A stretch of DNA of 64,000 nt from Telopea speciosissima (lineage: Eukaryota > Streptophyta > Magnoliopsida > Proteales > Proteaceae): contig NC_057919.1 of NCBI RefSeq assembly GCF_018873765.1, forward strand, positions 69,310,984 through 69,374,983, given 5' to 3'. The position numbers and the translations under genes are program-made. A model generated the notes under the pieces. That model was not told the DNA's origin. It made no database searches and worked only from the letters and a program-made list of their open reading frames with translations. The stretch's first letter is position 1. The number at the start of each line of letters is the position of its first letter. Below, in pieces: positions 32,626 through 45,184 of the stretch.

Positions 32626-35260
32626 CTCTCTTGGTGAATCGTTTGTTTTTTTATTTTTTTGTCTGCAAATGAGCCAGGCTCCGATTAAGCGCCTAAAATA
32701 GAATCGGTTCAGGAGTTTATCGGGCCTGGTTCAAGGAACTTGTAAGTTCCAATATCCAGGACAAGCATCCAGGGTTTCAAAAATCAGTGCCTTGGATCGG
32801 GAATCGGTCGGGATCAATTCCCATTTTGAGCGTTTTGAATCAGAATATTCATGCCCAGATTCCCCCAATTTTTGCCGCTTCAAGCTGATTCTAAGGTTAA
32901 TATGGACCGATTCCAATCGGATCTGAATCAAGAATCTTCAGGGATCGATTCCTCACCCATTCTTGGTTTTAAAACCATGGCATGCAAGCATCATACCAGT
33001 AACCATAGTTACTTCTTTTTAACCAATCAGTCCTATTGAAATTAACTCCCCTCTATTGGTGAAGGTCCGAAATACCCTTTTGGGTCAGATCCCATGGGTA
33101 AAGGAGAACTCCATGGGAAAGAAATTGACTTTTGATTTACAAGTATGTCTACTATTCACAGTATTGGATCTAGTATTAATCACCATCGATACCGATATGT
33201 ATTGGACAATATGGATTGGAATTAATTGCAAGTTTAAAAAACAAAAACTTTAGGTATCATTTCAATGTCTAAAACTCTGACCTGTGATGAAGGAACCACC
33301 TACCATCATTGTTATTTCCCCCCGTCCCTCGCCTCCCCTCCTCGCTCTGAAATACCCCTCACAGTCAACAACACCCACCCATCCAAGCACAATGATGACC
33401 AACGGTGCTCGTTTACCCACCAACCGTAGGGTGAGGAAAACCTGGTTCAAAAAATGAGAAGATCATAGGTGGTCCGAATAAGAACACGTTTTTTCAAGGG
33501 GAGTGTTTTTATGCACGACCAATTGACCAAACATATATTTTAAAGGGTAAAATTTAAAGAGAAAAAATAAAAAGAAAGGTATTATCAACCATTTGACAAA
33601 TACGGAGGATTTTGTTCCATTTTTCAAATTTAAAATGTTCTGTCCTATGCGATCCCAACCACATTGTTAATTACCTGATCCACCCACCAAGAAACTTCTC
33701 TCCTTTTTCCAAATTTAAAATTCTTTCTACATGCTTATTAGCTCCATCTTAAAAAATAAAATACATAAACATATGGCCAATGAGAGCGCCTGCTCAGGCA
33801 TTCAACATGGGGATGAGGTGGTCATTTTGTCATCCCCTATGTCTGGACGAAGGAGCAAGCAACTTTCTTTTTTCCTATAAAAAAAATGGGGGAAATGCTG
33901 TCTAGTCACGCCTAGACATAGGAGTGTGTAAAATTACAGCTCAGCCCTCCTTCAAATAAAAAATTCTGCCACATGTTGATGTTCTTGCTTTGCATATGCT
34001 CTCATTGGCCCATGTCCTGGTGCAGGGCTACACACAGACAATGATCTCTTGTAAAAAAAAACAAAAAAACCATTTAGAAGAATAAGAAGCAATTTAAAAC
34101 TTTCATTACATCAAAAGATCAAAACTGGAGAAAAGACTTCAACACAAAACCTACTTGCCTAGAGTATATACAGGTGACCTCCGAATCTCACTCTCTCTCT
34201 CTCTCTAAATCTTCAGCCGCTCAATTGGCCCAAAGAAGCAGGAAGCCGAGAACCCAAGCTCCTAAACGATGCATGAGTTGAAGGATATTACTTGCTGTTA
34301 ATAGAAATGAGGAGAAAGAGGGTAATAATCAACTTCATCTGAAGCTGCCATCTTCATTGCTCAGTTCTCTTCGCCACAGTTGTTTCCGGCAAGAGAATGT
34401 TATCAAAGCGCATGAATCTCTCATCCATCAATCCTTGGAATTAAGCTCTTAACATATGCAACCATTCCTGATTCTTCACTCTGACCTCCCTCCCACCAAC
34501 CAATTATCGATGCAACAAACTTGATCCAAAATAATTCAAGTTCCAACCATTGATCAACCCCCAAGCTGCAAGTGTTTCATCAAATCATGATAGCAACTCC
34601 CATGTATCCAAACAAAAACATTAGAACAGATTGAAGCCAGTTCATACATCGTCACTTTCTGGGGGTTTATCAGTGAGATTAATAGGAGCGGTAACCCAGT
34701 GTAAATAAATAAATTAAACAAGGAAGCTGGGGCCAATCATACAAGAGAAGCATGCATATCTGACCCCATTCATCCCTGTTAAACATCCAAACCAACCTGA
34801 GTACCAGCATGCAAATTCCCTAATGGCAGGGCCACACTCAGTTAATCAGGTTCCTTCAGGCAGAGCCAACCCATGCTTTCTTACTGACCTATACACCAAC
34901 TCATCAGGCCTTGCAATGGAAAATATGGTTGATCTACATATGCCCATCATCTCCATGCACAAAAGGGAAAAGGCCCATTAGGGATAGCTCTTTGATTTCT
35001 TCAGTTATTCTATTTCTTTCCTTATCCAAAATGTACAATAGCACATATAGTTGATGTCCTATACATATATCATGGGAGAAAAAGGGGTGGGGGGGGAGGA
35101 ACCACCAAAATGCCACATCAATGAAAGAAGACACTGTACAGACCTAAACATAAGTCCAATGAAGTGTCACTGACCAGAATCCAATAATTTCAGCTGAATG
35201 AACAGCAAATACTGGATATAAAGTTACAATTTAATCATATACGTTAGGAAACAGTATTGA
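32626..35260. other. Intergenic region and likely 3' UTR of the 279-aa gene
   Basis: The right part, about 34090-35260, follows the stop codon of the minus-strand gene at 35261 and probably holds its 3' UTR. An inverted AATGAAA-type signal lies near 34100. The left part carries MITE-like motifs (about 33790-34050) and nothing recognisable as coding. Confidence 0.4.
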
Positions 35261-37150
35261 TCACCTTAGCAGCTCACTCTCCCTCCAGTCTTGCTTCTTA
35301 CGCCTACACCTGTGATAAGCTTTTTGCTCTGAAAATGTGTTCTCCCCAACCATCTCCATATTACGATCAGTATCTGAAGGAGAAAAAGTGACAAGACCTG
35401 AGCAAAATTGCTAGTCCAATAAAATTAAATCAGAGAAGATCTGGGCTACCAAATGTCCCATAGTCAAATCATGGAAATTTATCTCCCCATGGTGAAATTG
35501 CATGGACACTGCACTGATCAGCATTCCCATTGTGCTCAAATGTCCAGCAATATGATGATGAAGTCAACTAATAACCTTAGCCAACTTAGGAGATCATGCC
35601 CTTATACAGAGGTGGCATCAAATGGTAAGAATGACTCGATTCCCAGACGCTGGTGTATCGAAGTTTGAAATTTAGACTTTTAGCTCAGCTTTCTGGAGGC
35701 TTCATGACAGTCCACGTTATCAGGTTGTCTAATGATATCAGGAACCACTTATGGAATATAATAGAATTGTCTAAATGAAAGAACTCATGCACTAAACATC
35801 TGTCTATCAACATATACATACATTTATCAGGAAATATATACTTCTTAACACCATGATTATTTGAGCCTCTTTCCCAATACTTAAAGTCAGCTACATGAAC
35901 AGTTTCTGCCATCCAGTCTATTAAGAATGAGCATATAACATTGACTCAGGATTCACAAAAAGGAACTGGCAGATGTTCTTTTTTTGGCTGCCAACCTGAC
36001 AACACCTTCTGGCTCAGCTTGCAACAAATAATGCAAGGCAAAAGAACAGTATAACCAAATCAAGAAATTGCCTATATAGATGGAAATGCAAGATCTATGA
36101 GCATGTACAAACTATGTATGTACATGGCCTATTAGGTATGGTATAATTATGAATGAAGAATGATATTTCATATCTAAGTTCAACAGAAAAACCTTTTTTT
36201 TGTTTATTATACGCTTAATAATTAATATCCACAGGCATAACCCCACAATATCTCTGACATTAAGATCTGTTTACATTTGGATAAATATAACATAATAACA
36301 ATGAAAATAGCAATGAACAACAATACTAAAATGTGTTCCATGCAGTAGTCATATGGAAGGTCCTAAGTCATGTTATACTATATTTGAGTGGCCAAGATAT
36401 CGTGAGTCCTCGTGACCAGTCATAACTCATAACTGCAAATGGGTTTGAATCTAAACCCTATATTGGACACACACCCCTTTTAAAAACTTTTTAAGATATA
36501 ACACCAATAAAGGGAGTACCCAGTGCACGAGGCTCCCGCCATTGCAAGGTCTGGGGAGGGTCATAATGTACGCAGCCGGATTTTTATCTGCTCCATTTCC
36601 CCCTTAGATGGTTGACACATGGCATGTTTAAATCTGACGGTCAAAAATAAAGATAATTCAAAACTCAACCAATCCAATTCTAACCATGGTTTTCAAACCC
36701 AATCCCCATCTCGCTCCTCCCTCCAACTCTAACCTACTCACTTTCCTCTCTCTCCCTGTCTGTTCTATCATCACCTGCTCTTTTTCACCCCTTTCTTAAA
36801 ATCCTACTTTTCATCAACCAGCAAACCAACTTCTCTAGCGAATCAAAAATCACATACAAGATAGATCGAATCTTTATTGCGAAGAAATCAGATTTAACGT
36901 ATTCCAGATCAGAGCAGCCCCTTCGCAGCAAAGAAAACACTAAAGGAATGGATTCAGATTTGGGTTAACAAATAACAAGCTCTGATGATAACAGGAAACA
37001 AAAAAAAAACACTTTTTGGCCCGCATTAATCCAAGAAATAATATAACGAAGGACATAAGAGGTTTCGCTGTTACGGTGTGAGAGCAGAAAAGTTTCTCAC
37101 CATTAACCTCAATTAAATAAAGGAAATTGCAAGCTGTGCTTATCCAATCT

Positions 37151-37189
<39 letters not shown>

Positions 37190-40100
37190 TCCTATCTCTT
37201 CCTTGAAATCTTTGTCATTACAACTAGTATTTGTCCTTGAAATCTTTGTCTTTACACGTCAAAAGCATGTGTTTTCTTACTGTGTTACAATTTAATTGAT
37301 TTCCATTAACGAATAGCATGAAACAGAGTGAGGGAATTCGGTAGCTAACTGTAGCTTAGGAACACGAGTATCAGTCTTGAAATCGTATTGAACAGTCTTA
37401 GGCTTGACGATCCATTGGTTGGTACCGTTCGTGTTCTCGTGAACAAGCTTGGTGGTCTTATAGCTATACACAGATTGAATCTCATTGTATGAGTATTTAA
37501 CATTAGGGCTCTCAACCTTGAAACTCTCAATGAACATAGATAATGAGACTACTGAGCTCGACACTAGAAACCCAAGAACAGAACAAGGAGAAGATTTCTT
37601 AAGAACCCTTAACCTCTCTGATGGCTTCTCTGGCAGCAAGAGATTGAGAGAGGAGAGGAGGGTTGGGTGGCCGCCGCAGTGGTTGCTGTCCCCGAGAGTT
37701 GCAGCAGAGAGAGAGAGAGAGAGAGTAGGTTAGAGTTGGAGTGAGAGAGATGAGGGTTGGATTTGAAAACCATGCTTAGGGTTAGCGTTAGGGTTGGGTT
37801 TGAAAACCATGGTTAGAATTGGGTTGGTTGGGTTTTGAATTATTTTTATTTTTGACCATCGGAATTAAACATGCCATGTGTCAACCATCTAAGGGGGAAA
37901 TGGAGCAAAATGGAGGATGTCAGAAATGGAGCAGATAAAAATCCGTACGCAGCCTTACCCCTGCTTTCGCAGAAGCTGTTCCCAGACTCGACCCCGGGAC
38001 CACTTGGTCACAATGGAGCAACCTTACCGTTGCACCAAGGCCCGCCCTCTTAAGATATAACACCAATGGAATTGCAAAACTAACACTTAGTTTTACCCTC
38101 CAGTTAGGTTCAACATGATAGCTCAAACATCAAATTGAAAGTATGGTCCACATAGTCAACAATGTCACAATACATTACTCTTAAAAGGATGAACTTATAT
38201 TTCATTTGATATAAACAGTAAAGATTGAAAACCACTATGAACAATTGGCAAGCAATTCATTTATCAACGAATGAATTTAACTTTTTCTGAATGAGGTGAA
38301 GCACCAACGAATACCACAGAAAAAAGAAAATGGATTAAAGTATCATCTTCTGATTCCATTATGACTTTTTCATACCAAATACAATCTGTAACTTCCTACT
38401 GCATCTTTTATTTTTTTTGGGGGGGAGGGGGGTGGGGAGGATGGAAGGAGATAAGCATTATGAATCTATGATATCCATGCTCTTGTTAGTTTTTACAAAT
38501 CTATGTGGAACAGATTATGTCAGTACAGAAGACGAGCTTCCTCATTTTCATGGATGTCAAAGAATTTGAGAATAGTGACAATCAAATTATTTCATACTCC
38601 TTTCACCAGTATAACTCAAGAACATCACAGGAGGAGCCTTATCCCCACTATTTGGTGCATACTGAATGGATAAAAAGATCAAACTAATGGCAGGACAAGA
38701 TCCTTGCTGAGTGCTGACCTTAAATAGTAGGATGTCATAAAGAGAAAGATCTGTAAAGCCAAAGTTCTCATGATCAATTTTGACTACAAAAGGAAATAAA
38801 AGGAACACAGGATCCTTGGTAAGACTCCACAAACTAGGTTGCACAAAATAAACAAACAACAAATTTCTAGACCAAAGTAATCAATTTCCCTCAAGATCCT
38901 TCTACAGTTATATTCTATCTTCTTAACTCTCAAGGAAAAGATAGCTATGTTATGAAAAATACATAAGTAAAATAAGTTCATTAGTTTTGATAGAACACCT
39001 AGTTTATGAAAGAAACTAATTTTATAAAATTTCTACTTCACGTGATATAGCCTATGATACTAAAAGAAAACCCCAATGACACATTAGATTTTTCTTGTTC
39101 TCCTTGGAACATTAAACCATACACCAGCGTATATAAAGGATTTAAACTGTCTTTCAATCCCTTTCTTTATAACAAATAAATTGCGGTCTCTACTTCAAGT
39201 TGACTGCATCATAATGTAAGATGCTCGCTTCTTAAGCATGTTCTGGTATGGTCTGGAACTGAGTCAAAGCCATCTCCACTCTACAAAGCAATCACTGGCT
39301 AACTTTCAAATCAATGAAAACCACACAGTCCTCTTTCTGATTCCTGTAAATATTTTCACACAAAAGTATTTTCATCTTCAGACAAACTCATGATTAGGTC
39401 ACTTCCATAATTGATCCTATTCAATTCCAGTCCCAAAGAAATAGATAAATCAAGGGAAACCAGACTCTCCTCTTTCAGATTCCTGCTAATGATTTTTATA
39501 CAGAAGTATTTCATCTTTAGATAAACTCATGATATGGTTACGTCCTTAATTGATCCTATTCCATTCCACTCTCCTCTTTTAGATTCCTGTCAATGATTTT
39601 TACACAAAAGTAACTCAGACAAACTCATACTACGGTCACTTCCATGCTTGATCCTATTCGACTGCACTCCCAAGGAAATAGGGAGTGAAGAGAATTTAAC
39701 TGAGACATGCGGGGTATCAACTATCAACTGAACTAATTTTAAAACAATGGTTCCAATCAACGTGTTTCTTATGCATCCAATAAGTTTAAAAAAACAGAAA
39801 GTGAGGAGTCGGGGAGGAATTACAATGCTCGAACAGGAAACGATCCTTTAAACAAAGGAAAAAAGAAAAATCCGATTACTTATTGAATTAAAATACCAAA
39901 ATGAAGGAATGGAAACAGTAGAAAGTTAAGTACCACCAAATCGATTTCCCCATGAAAAAGGCCGGCCGTCGTCTTCTTCCTCGTCGAGTTCATCACCGTA
40001 GCCGAATTCTGCATCCCCTCTGTAACCCGGTTCACTCCCATAACCTGATTCGTTGCCTTGAGATTCAAAAACCCCAGCTTGCCAAGTCCCAGAACCCAAA

Positions 40101-40660
40101 TTGTCCCTCTCTCCACTCCCAATATCCTTCCCAGTCCCATCCCTTCTGGAATGCTTATTAGCTTCACTAACATCCGACGCCCAACTAGCATCCCCATTAC
40201 TCACGAACAACTCCCCACTGGAATCCGTGCCGGCAGCAATAGGAAAATCGGAGCAAGTAGCGTAAGCTGCAGACGCCCCAACCGAGCAGCAACGACGAGT
40301 ACCACTCTTGTCACTACTCCGGCCGGAGACGGATCGGGACCCGCGCCGCCTCCGCTTCCTAGCGATCCAGCCGAAGCTGTCTCTCTTGTGAGGAGCCCTG
40401 GGCATCCTCTCTTCTTCCAACAAACGCAGCTTGGACATGTCTAGACTGTCAACAGAGAAACTGGTGGCGCGGTTGGAGAGGCAAGGCCTCTTGCTGTGAA
40501 CAACGCCATTAGGAGTGGTGGTAGAGGAGGGTTTGGTAGTGTAGAGATCAGGTTCAAGGGTTTTGGAAAGGTTTTGAGACTGAAAAGGCCTCCAGCTGTG
40601 GAACTGGAAAGTGCAGGACTCCAAGGCATAGCGAGAATTCAGGGAGGATTTGTGTGTCAT
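35261..40660 (-). CDS. Conserved plant protein of unknown function (279 aa, two coding exons)
   Basis: Exon 1 (40660-39934) starts [20 protein letters not shown] and encodes 242 residues. Exon 2 (35373-35261) adds the last 37, joined in phase across GGTG/GTACTT and TTCAG/ATACTG to read [20 protein letters not shown] and then [17 protein letters not shown]. From memory this matches a plant-only family of uncharacterised proteins. Distinctive blocks are [78 protein letters not shown] and an acidic DELDEEEDD. The two basic clusters could be nuclear-localisation signals. No enzyme motif is seen. The 4.56-kb intron holds a SINE and a Pack-MULE. If splicing fails, the frame ends only two codons into the intron (stop TAA at 39928-39926), giving a 244-residue product. 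A promoter should lie above 40.7 kb. Confidence 0.8.
36578..37944. mobile_element. Pack-MULE with a myo-inositol-1-phosphate synthase fragment
   Basis: Both ends read GGATTTTTATCTGCTCCATT inward, and the inverted similarity continues for about 200 bp (TTAGATGGTTGACACATGGC, GGTCAAAAATAAA, CCATGGTTTTCAAACCC). The target duplication GTACGCAGCC (36568-36577 and 37945-37954) is 9-10 bp, as expected for Mutator. The 1367-bp element has no transposase. Its interior contains the first coding segment of a host gene (37355-37537, minus), so it is a Pack-MULE. It sits inside the AU SINE. Confidence 0.9.
37355..37537 (-). pseudogene. Myo-inositol-1-phosphate synthase N-terminal fragment (captured)
   Basis: Starting at the ATG at 37537, the minus strand reads [20 protein letters not shown], then [37 protein letters not shown] and RVPKL. 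This matches the start of plant myo-inositol-1-phosphate synthase (INO1/MIPS), which turns glucose-6-phosphate into inositol-phosphate in the cytosol. Similarity stops at VPKL, before the NAD-binding GWGGNNG loop, possibly at an exon border; the frame continues about 20 codons to a stop. The frame is also open upstream of the ATG (from 37639), probably from captured 5' UTR. The fragment cannot be an enzyme. Confidence 0.85.
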
Positions 40661-41295
40661 CGCTGTTGTGGGAAGTTAGACAACATTTTTTTTTTCTTTT
40701 TCTGTTTCGATCGTTAAAAAGAGAATAACAATAACCAGAATTTTAGGGTTTCATCAATTCGGGGAAGAGATCTTAAGGGAGTATCTGAATTGTTGAGAGG
40801 TTTTTTTGGGGGAATTTGTGTTGTAATTGACGATCAGTATTATCCACTCGTTGAGCGCAGCGTGTGTGACACTGTGTGAATTGACTCCGTGAGACTGTCT
40901 CTGTCACCTCGTAACCCCAAACGCGTTATTGTATGATTACAGTTGATGGTTGGTTGGTTGACTGGCAAGAAATAGAATCTTTGTCCACCGTCCGTTGCTC
41001 CATCCGTAGAGCTTTGGCGTCGTCTGGTCTCTGTCTCTCTCTTTCCATTTTCCACTCTAACTCATCTTTTCAATTGTGAAGAGTGAAGATACAACCAATG
41101 TGATCGGTATCGGTATCGGTACCTGTATCGGTCATATCATAACCGATACAGCCAGGTCACCTTGGTTCCGAACTTCGGACAACAAAATGAAAGATCTTTT
41201 TTTTTTTTTTGGACTGAAAAAGTTTACTTGGTTTTTTTTGTTATGAATAAGAAAAAATATTAATTACATTGTTTTAGTCCCCAGAGGTCAAAAGT

Positions 41296-41545
41296 AAGGA
41301 TGTAAATGAATAGTCAAAATCCATTTTCGTATCCATTTAGCACTATCTGAATTTATTTGAAAATTAAACGGATGTGGATACGGATAAGCTATAGCTATCC
41401 GAAAAGCTATATTTACATGTAAAAGGATAAAATATCCGTATTTGTATCCGTTTAGCACTATCCGAATCCGTTCGAAAGCTAATCGGATGCGGATGCAGAT
41501 GCGTATATAACACTATCCGAACCAAATCCGATTTGTTTACATCTC
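41296..41545. mobile_element. MITE rich in TATCCG words
   Basis: The ends GGATGTAAATGAATAG and the inverted GATTTGTTTACATC resemble each other. The interior carries repeated TATCCGTTTAGCACTATCCG-like blocks. A related left end lies at 42118 (GGGATGTAAATGGATAACC). The target duplication is not clear. Confidence 0.5.
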
Positions 41546-42375
41546 TAGTCGAAAAAGATAATTTACGACAATTTGTCTTGAAAGATGAACAGAATGGTGA
41601 GATGAGAGATAACATGATGTCCAAAACCATGGATGCCTCTAGTAACATATCTTGTAATTCCTATGAGACATTCCAAATATGAAGATTAGTCCATCCTAAA
41701 TTAGATGTTATTGTTATCCCTTTTAGAAGGTATCTGTCTTCGGCCTCAAAAAAATTATTTGATAAAATGTTATGTAATTCTATAAAATCCAAAAAAATTA
41801 GAAAGAGAAGACCAACAGCCCATCATGATGTGGTTAGTGATCTTTTGGTATGTCCTACACAAATTAGAATATGATACGTTATTGAGAACAATGAGAAATA
41901 AGCAGATTGCAGTTATAAGTACCACATTGGTTTGATAAAAAAAAATGATCCACATCATTCACCTACTGGGTTGGGTGGGTGAATGATCAAAATTAAAATT
42001 TGACCATCAAATTAAAGTCTGCTATGTGTCGGTTTTTTAAGGGGGGTGCTTGAGATGAATTGCGAGATGGGGAACTTGAGAGGATAAAAATCCTTGAAAT
42101 TATCACATGTTAATAGGGATGTAAATGGATAACCGAAAATCTAAATTTGATCCGCATCCGTATCCGTTTAGGGATATCCATATTCGTTTAGAGATATCTA
42201 GAAAAAAATCTAAATACTCCGATAAAAATCCATCCGGAAAAAACTTTGAATAATTAATAATAAAAAAATTAGTAAATACTAATATTGAGGGCTTTGAAGA
42301 TTCAAAAGGTTCTAGAATATGAGTAAAAGAGAATAATACATGGGTGCAGGGATGAATTTTTTTTCTTTCAGGTTC

Positions 42376-42533
42376 GCTGCCCGGTATGGTTGTCCGGTTC
42401 CCCTCATAGGGGGCGAAAATGACGACTTAACCTTACTCTGGCAGTTTTTTCGAGCAAGGGGTTAGGTCATCATTTCCGCCCCCTTACGAGAGGAACCAGA
42501 CAACTGTACCGGACAGGAACCTGAGAGGACAAT
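42376..42533. mobile_element. Foldback MITE (~158 bp)
   Basis: The left arm (CAGGTTCGCTGCCCGGTATG, TTGTCCGGTTCCCCTC, GGGGGCGAAAATGA) pairs with an inverted right arm ending at GGAACCTG. The arms are about 55 bp and the loop about 45 bp. CAG/CTG ends suggest hAT-like relatives, but no 8-bp duplication was found. Confidence 0.6.
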
Positions 42534-44420
42534 GATGAATGTAGGGATAGGCGAAGCCAACCCAACTCCATTACTAGATTAACTAACATTGGTTTTTGGT
42601 TTACAAAATTTTTTTTGCTAACATTGGTTTACAAAATTAACTACTAGTGTTTACTTATAACCAAAAGATAGATTGGTATTACAAATGTAGCTAGAACAGT
42701 CTCCCTCTCTCACCCAACTATGCTTTTTTTTAAAACATTTTTACCCCTCGTCTTTTTCCCCCTCTTCCTTCTGTTAGGTTTGTTGAGGGGAGATTGCGGG
42801 TGCAGGGGATGTTGTGGGGGTTATTATTGGGTTCAAGTGATGTAGGATGCAGATTGTCGCCGAAAGAAGATTGAGTTACAGGACGTAAAAAGGAGAGGGG
42901 TTGAAGGTCATCGATGGTAGGTTACTTGCGGGATGGGCTGAATCGCTGAGAACAGGTGGTGGTGGTGGTGAACATGATTTGTAGTGATGGATCGGATCGT
43001 AGGAATGGTGTTGCGAGATGTTCAGGGGGGTCGCAGGACTGGTAGTGTATGGATTGTTGGAGGTTTTTCAATATAATGGCATTGGGAATAGTCCCACATC
43101 GGGAACAGAGAATATGTTTTACTACAGGAAATAGATTTCTCTGCTATTGACTTTTCTGTTTTCTTAGAAGGCTTTCTGGCATCGATCTTGGCTTCGTTTG
43201 TGCAATACGCAACCAAGATAATCAACAAGTTTGGGTTTCATTGTATCTTGAAAGACAATTCGTCTGCAATCTATTTGCATACAAGAAATAAGGACGAATT
43301 TCGTCTTAAGGAAAGCGACACTGTAACCCGCCTTGAAGATTCAAGCCAATTTCTGTTTCTAACATGGATGTTGGGCCGCAGCAAGGATGTGGTCATGGTG
43401 GAAGGGAGTTGCTGGGGGTGATTATAGGGTGTTGGGAGTTGAGTTCCAACAGGGATAAGAATGACAGTCGGGTTTCAAAGATTAGGTGGTGATTGAAGGT
43501 TGGATGAGCAGGTCGTAGGGATGGGAAATTGCTGGATGTTCAAGGATTCAATAGGTTTTTGCGGGGGTTCAAAGGGGTTTAGTGGTGTTGAGAGAGGTTC
43601 AGGTGGTCGGGCAAACGGGGTTGGCACGCAGGGGTGGCGGTCCTGTTTCAAGCTCAAGTTCATAACGGCCAATATCGCCATCCTAGAAGCCACGAAGACA
43701 AGCTCATCGGAAAGGGCAACCAGTACATGACTCTCATTCATACCATTGTGCTGCCGACGAGGCACTGTCGATGAATTTTGCATTCAGGTTGTACAGAACC
43801 CAAACAAACCACCGCTGGTTCCTCATTAAACGGGACAGATCACTGATCAGGGCGGAGACGGAGAGTTGAGGCGAGCTGGGTTTGAGATTTCCGATTCAGA
43901 CAAGTTAGAGGTAGATTATGGTTATTACAGGGAGGATGGGAGGGAATCAGAGAAGAGAGTGGTGAGAAGGAAATGGGGTTTGAAGAGAGAGAAAGTTGCA
44001 AGTGTTAAACGAGCTCACAGGGAAGGGAAGGAGTGAGGGCGGTTATAGGATGATCGAGGGGAGGAAGAGGTATGGACAAAAATGTCAAAAAATATGTGGG
44101 CTGAACATGAGGTACTATTTTGGGAATTTTTGTCCGGACTAAGTTTCCCTCCACCCATAGAAGACGGTTCACTGACCATCCTTGGTTCACAAAGACCTTT
44201 GAAGTTTTAGTATGTTCCCCAAAAGTCTTCCCGATACCCCCCTTCTGCTTTGCAATAAATGGGATCTCATTCATCATGGGTGGAGGGAAACTCAAAGTCC
44301 ATTTTGTAATATGCAAACTCAATCTGACTAGTTTCGTTAACATAAACATTGGGTGGTTAATTTTGTAAACCCAAACCCAATGTTAGATAATCTAATAATT
44401 TTTCCTAATTCATTTTTGTA

Positions 44421-44516
44421 TGGCCTTGGTGCAACAGTAAAGGTCCTGCTCCATTGTGACAAAGTGGTCACGGGTTCGAGTCTGGAAACAACATCCTCTT
44501 TGCAAAAATTGGAGGG
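44421..44516 (+). mobile_element. AU-type SINE, 3'-truncated
   Basis: It begins TGGCCTTGGTGCAACAGTAA (A-box region) and has the B box GGTTCGAGTCT at 44473-44483. It ends within the body (CCTCTTTGCAAAAATTGG) without the GGGAGCCTC end. The tRNA-like look comes from SINE ancestry; it is not a tRNA gene. Confidence 0.75.
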
Positions 44517-45184
44517 GAGAGGAGAATTTAAAAGACGAGATGAGGAAGAATTGTGTTCAAATGAAACATGTAAAAGCTACAAATATGGATGCAGGAACAA
44601 GGATCAGATGGACGTTTGTACATAAAAAGTACAATAACTATACGTCCAATACATGGATCCTTTTTTCGTTTCTCTTGAATTTTTTTTTTTTTAAATGCGT
44701 ATAAAAAAGAAAGTTCATCAAAAATAGGTGTATTAAAAAATAGAAGTGTTTACATCATCCTCTGAGATCATACTAACATTACGTTACTCTTGTCAATGAT
44801 AATTTATGTTTCACAGAACAATTAGATCTGCAAAATTCGGATCTGTAACATACAGCCATACCCTGATCCATGCAAAAATTTCTAATTAGTATAACACTAT
44901 AAAGTCTTCTTTTCTTGATGGCCTGTGTAAAACTACCAACTGCACCATGGAATCCATATGTAATAGTAAGCACTCTGAAAACCCTTTACATCAACACTGA
45001 TCAGAGTTCTACCAAAAAAAAAAAAAACTGATCAGAGTATCAGACCCTGTACAACCTCAGCCAAACTTTAAGAAAAAAAGAGAGTAAAAATCACACTACG
45101 AACCCAGGCAGAATGATCCACAAATATTTATAAATTTCCACCAGAATCTCTCTTTTGATCTTATGAACATACAAGATCAAACTT

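Larger units (their letters stand above)
36509..38049 (-). mobile_element. AU-type SINE split by a Pack-MULE
   Basis: On the minus strand the 5' part (38049-37955) reads GGCCTTGGTGCAACGGTAAG, with a tRNA-like A box, and a B-box-like GGTCCCGGGGTCGAGTCTGG. The 3' part (36577-36509) ends in GCGGGAGCCTCGTGCACTGG. The pair is bounded by an 18-bp target duplication, TTAAGATATAACACCAAT (36491-36508 and 38050-38067), typical of LINE-mobilised SINEs. The SINE proper is about 165 bp. It lies in the intron of the 279-aa gene, in the same orientation as the gene. Confidence 0.9.
40661..45184. other. Intergenic region between two minus-strand genes
   Basis: The left edge (about 40661-41060) should hold the promoter and leader of the 279-aa gene. 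The rest holds a MITE with internal TATCCG repeats (41296-41545), part of a second copy (about 42115-42270), a foldback (42376-42533), an AU SINE piece (44421-44516) and an inverted repeat around CTCCACCCAT (about 44148 and 44280). Frames at 43188-43421 (+) and 43475-43783 (-) have no recognisable domain. Confidence 0.4.

Noticed and set aside
43188-43783. Possible coding frames on both strands (77 and 102 codons)
   Set aside because: No recognisable domain; surrounding DNA is repeat-like and no splice structure could be built.
44421-44516. tRNA gene
   Set aside because: A and B boxes are present, but the cloverleaf does not close and the sequence continues as an AU SINE body.
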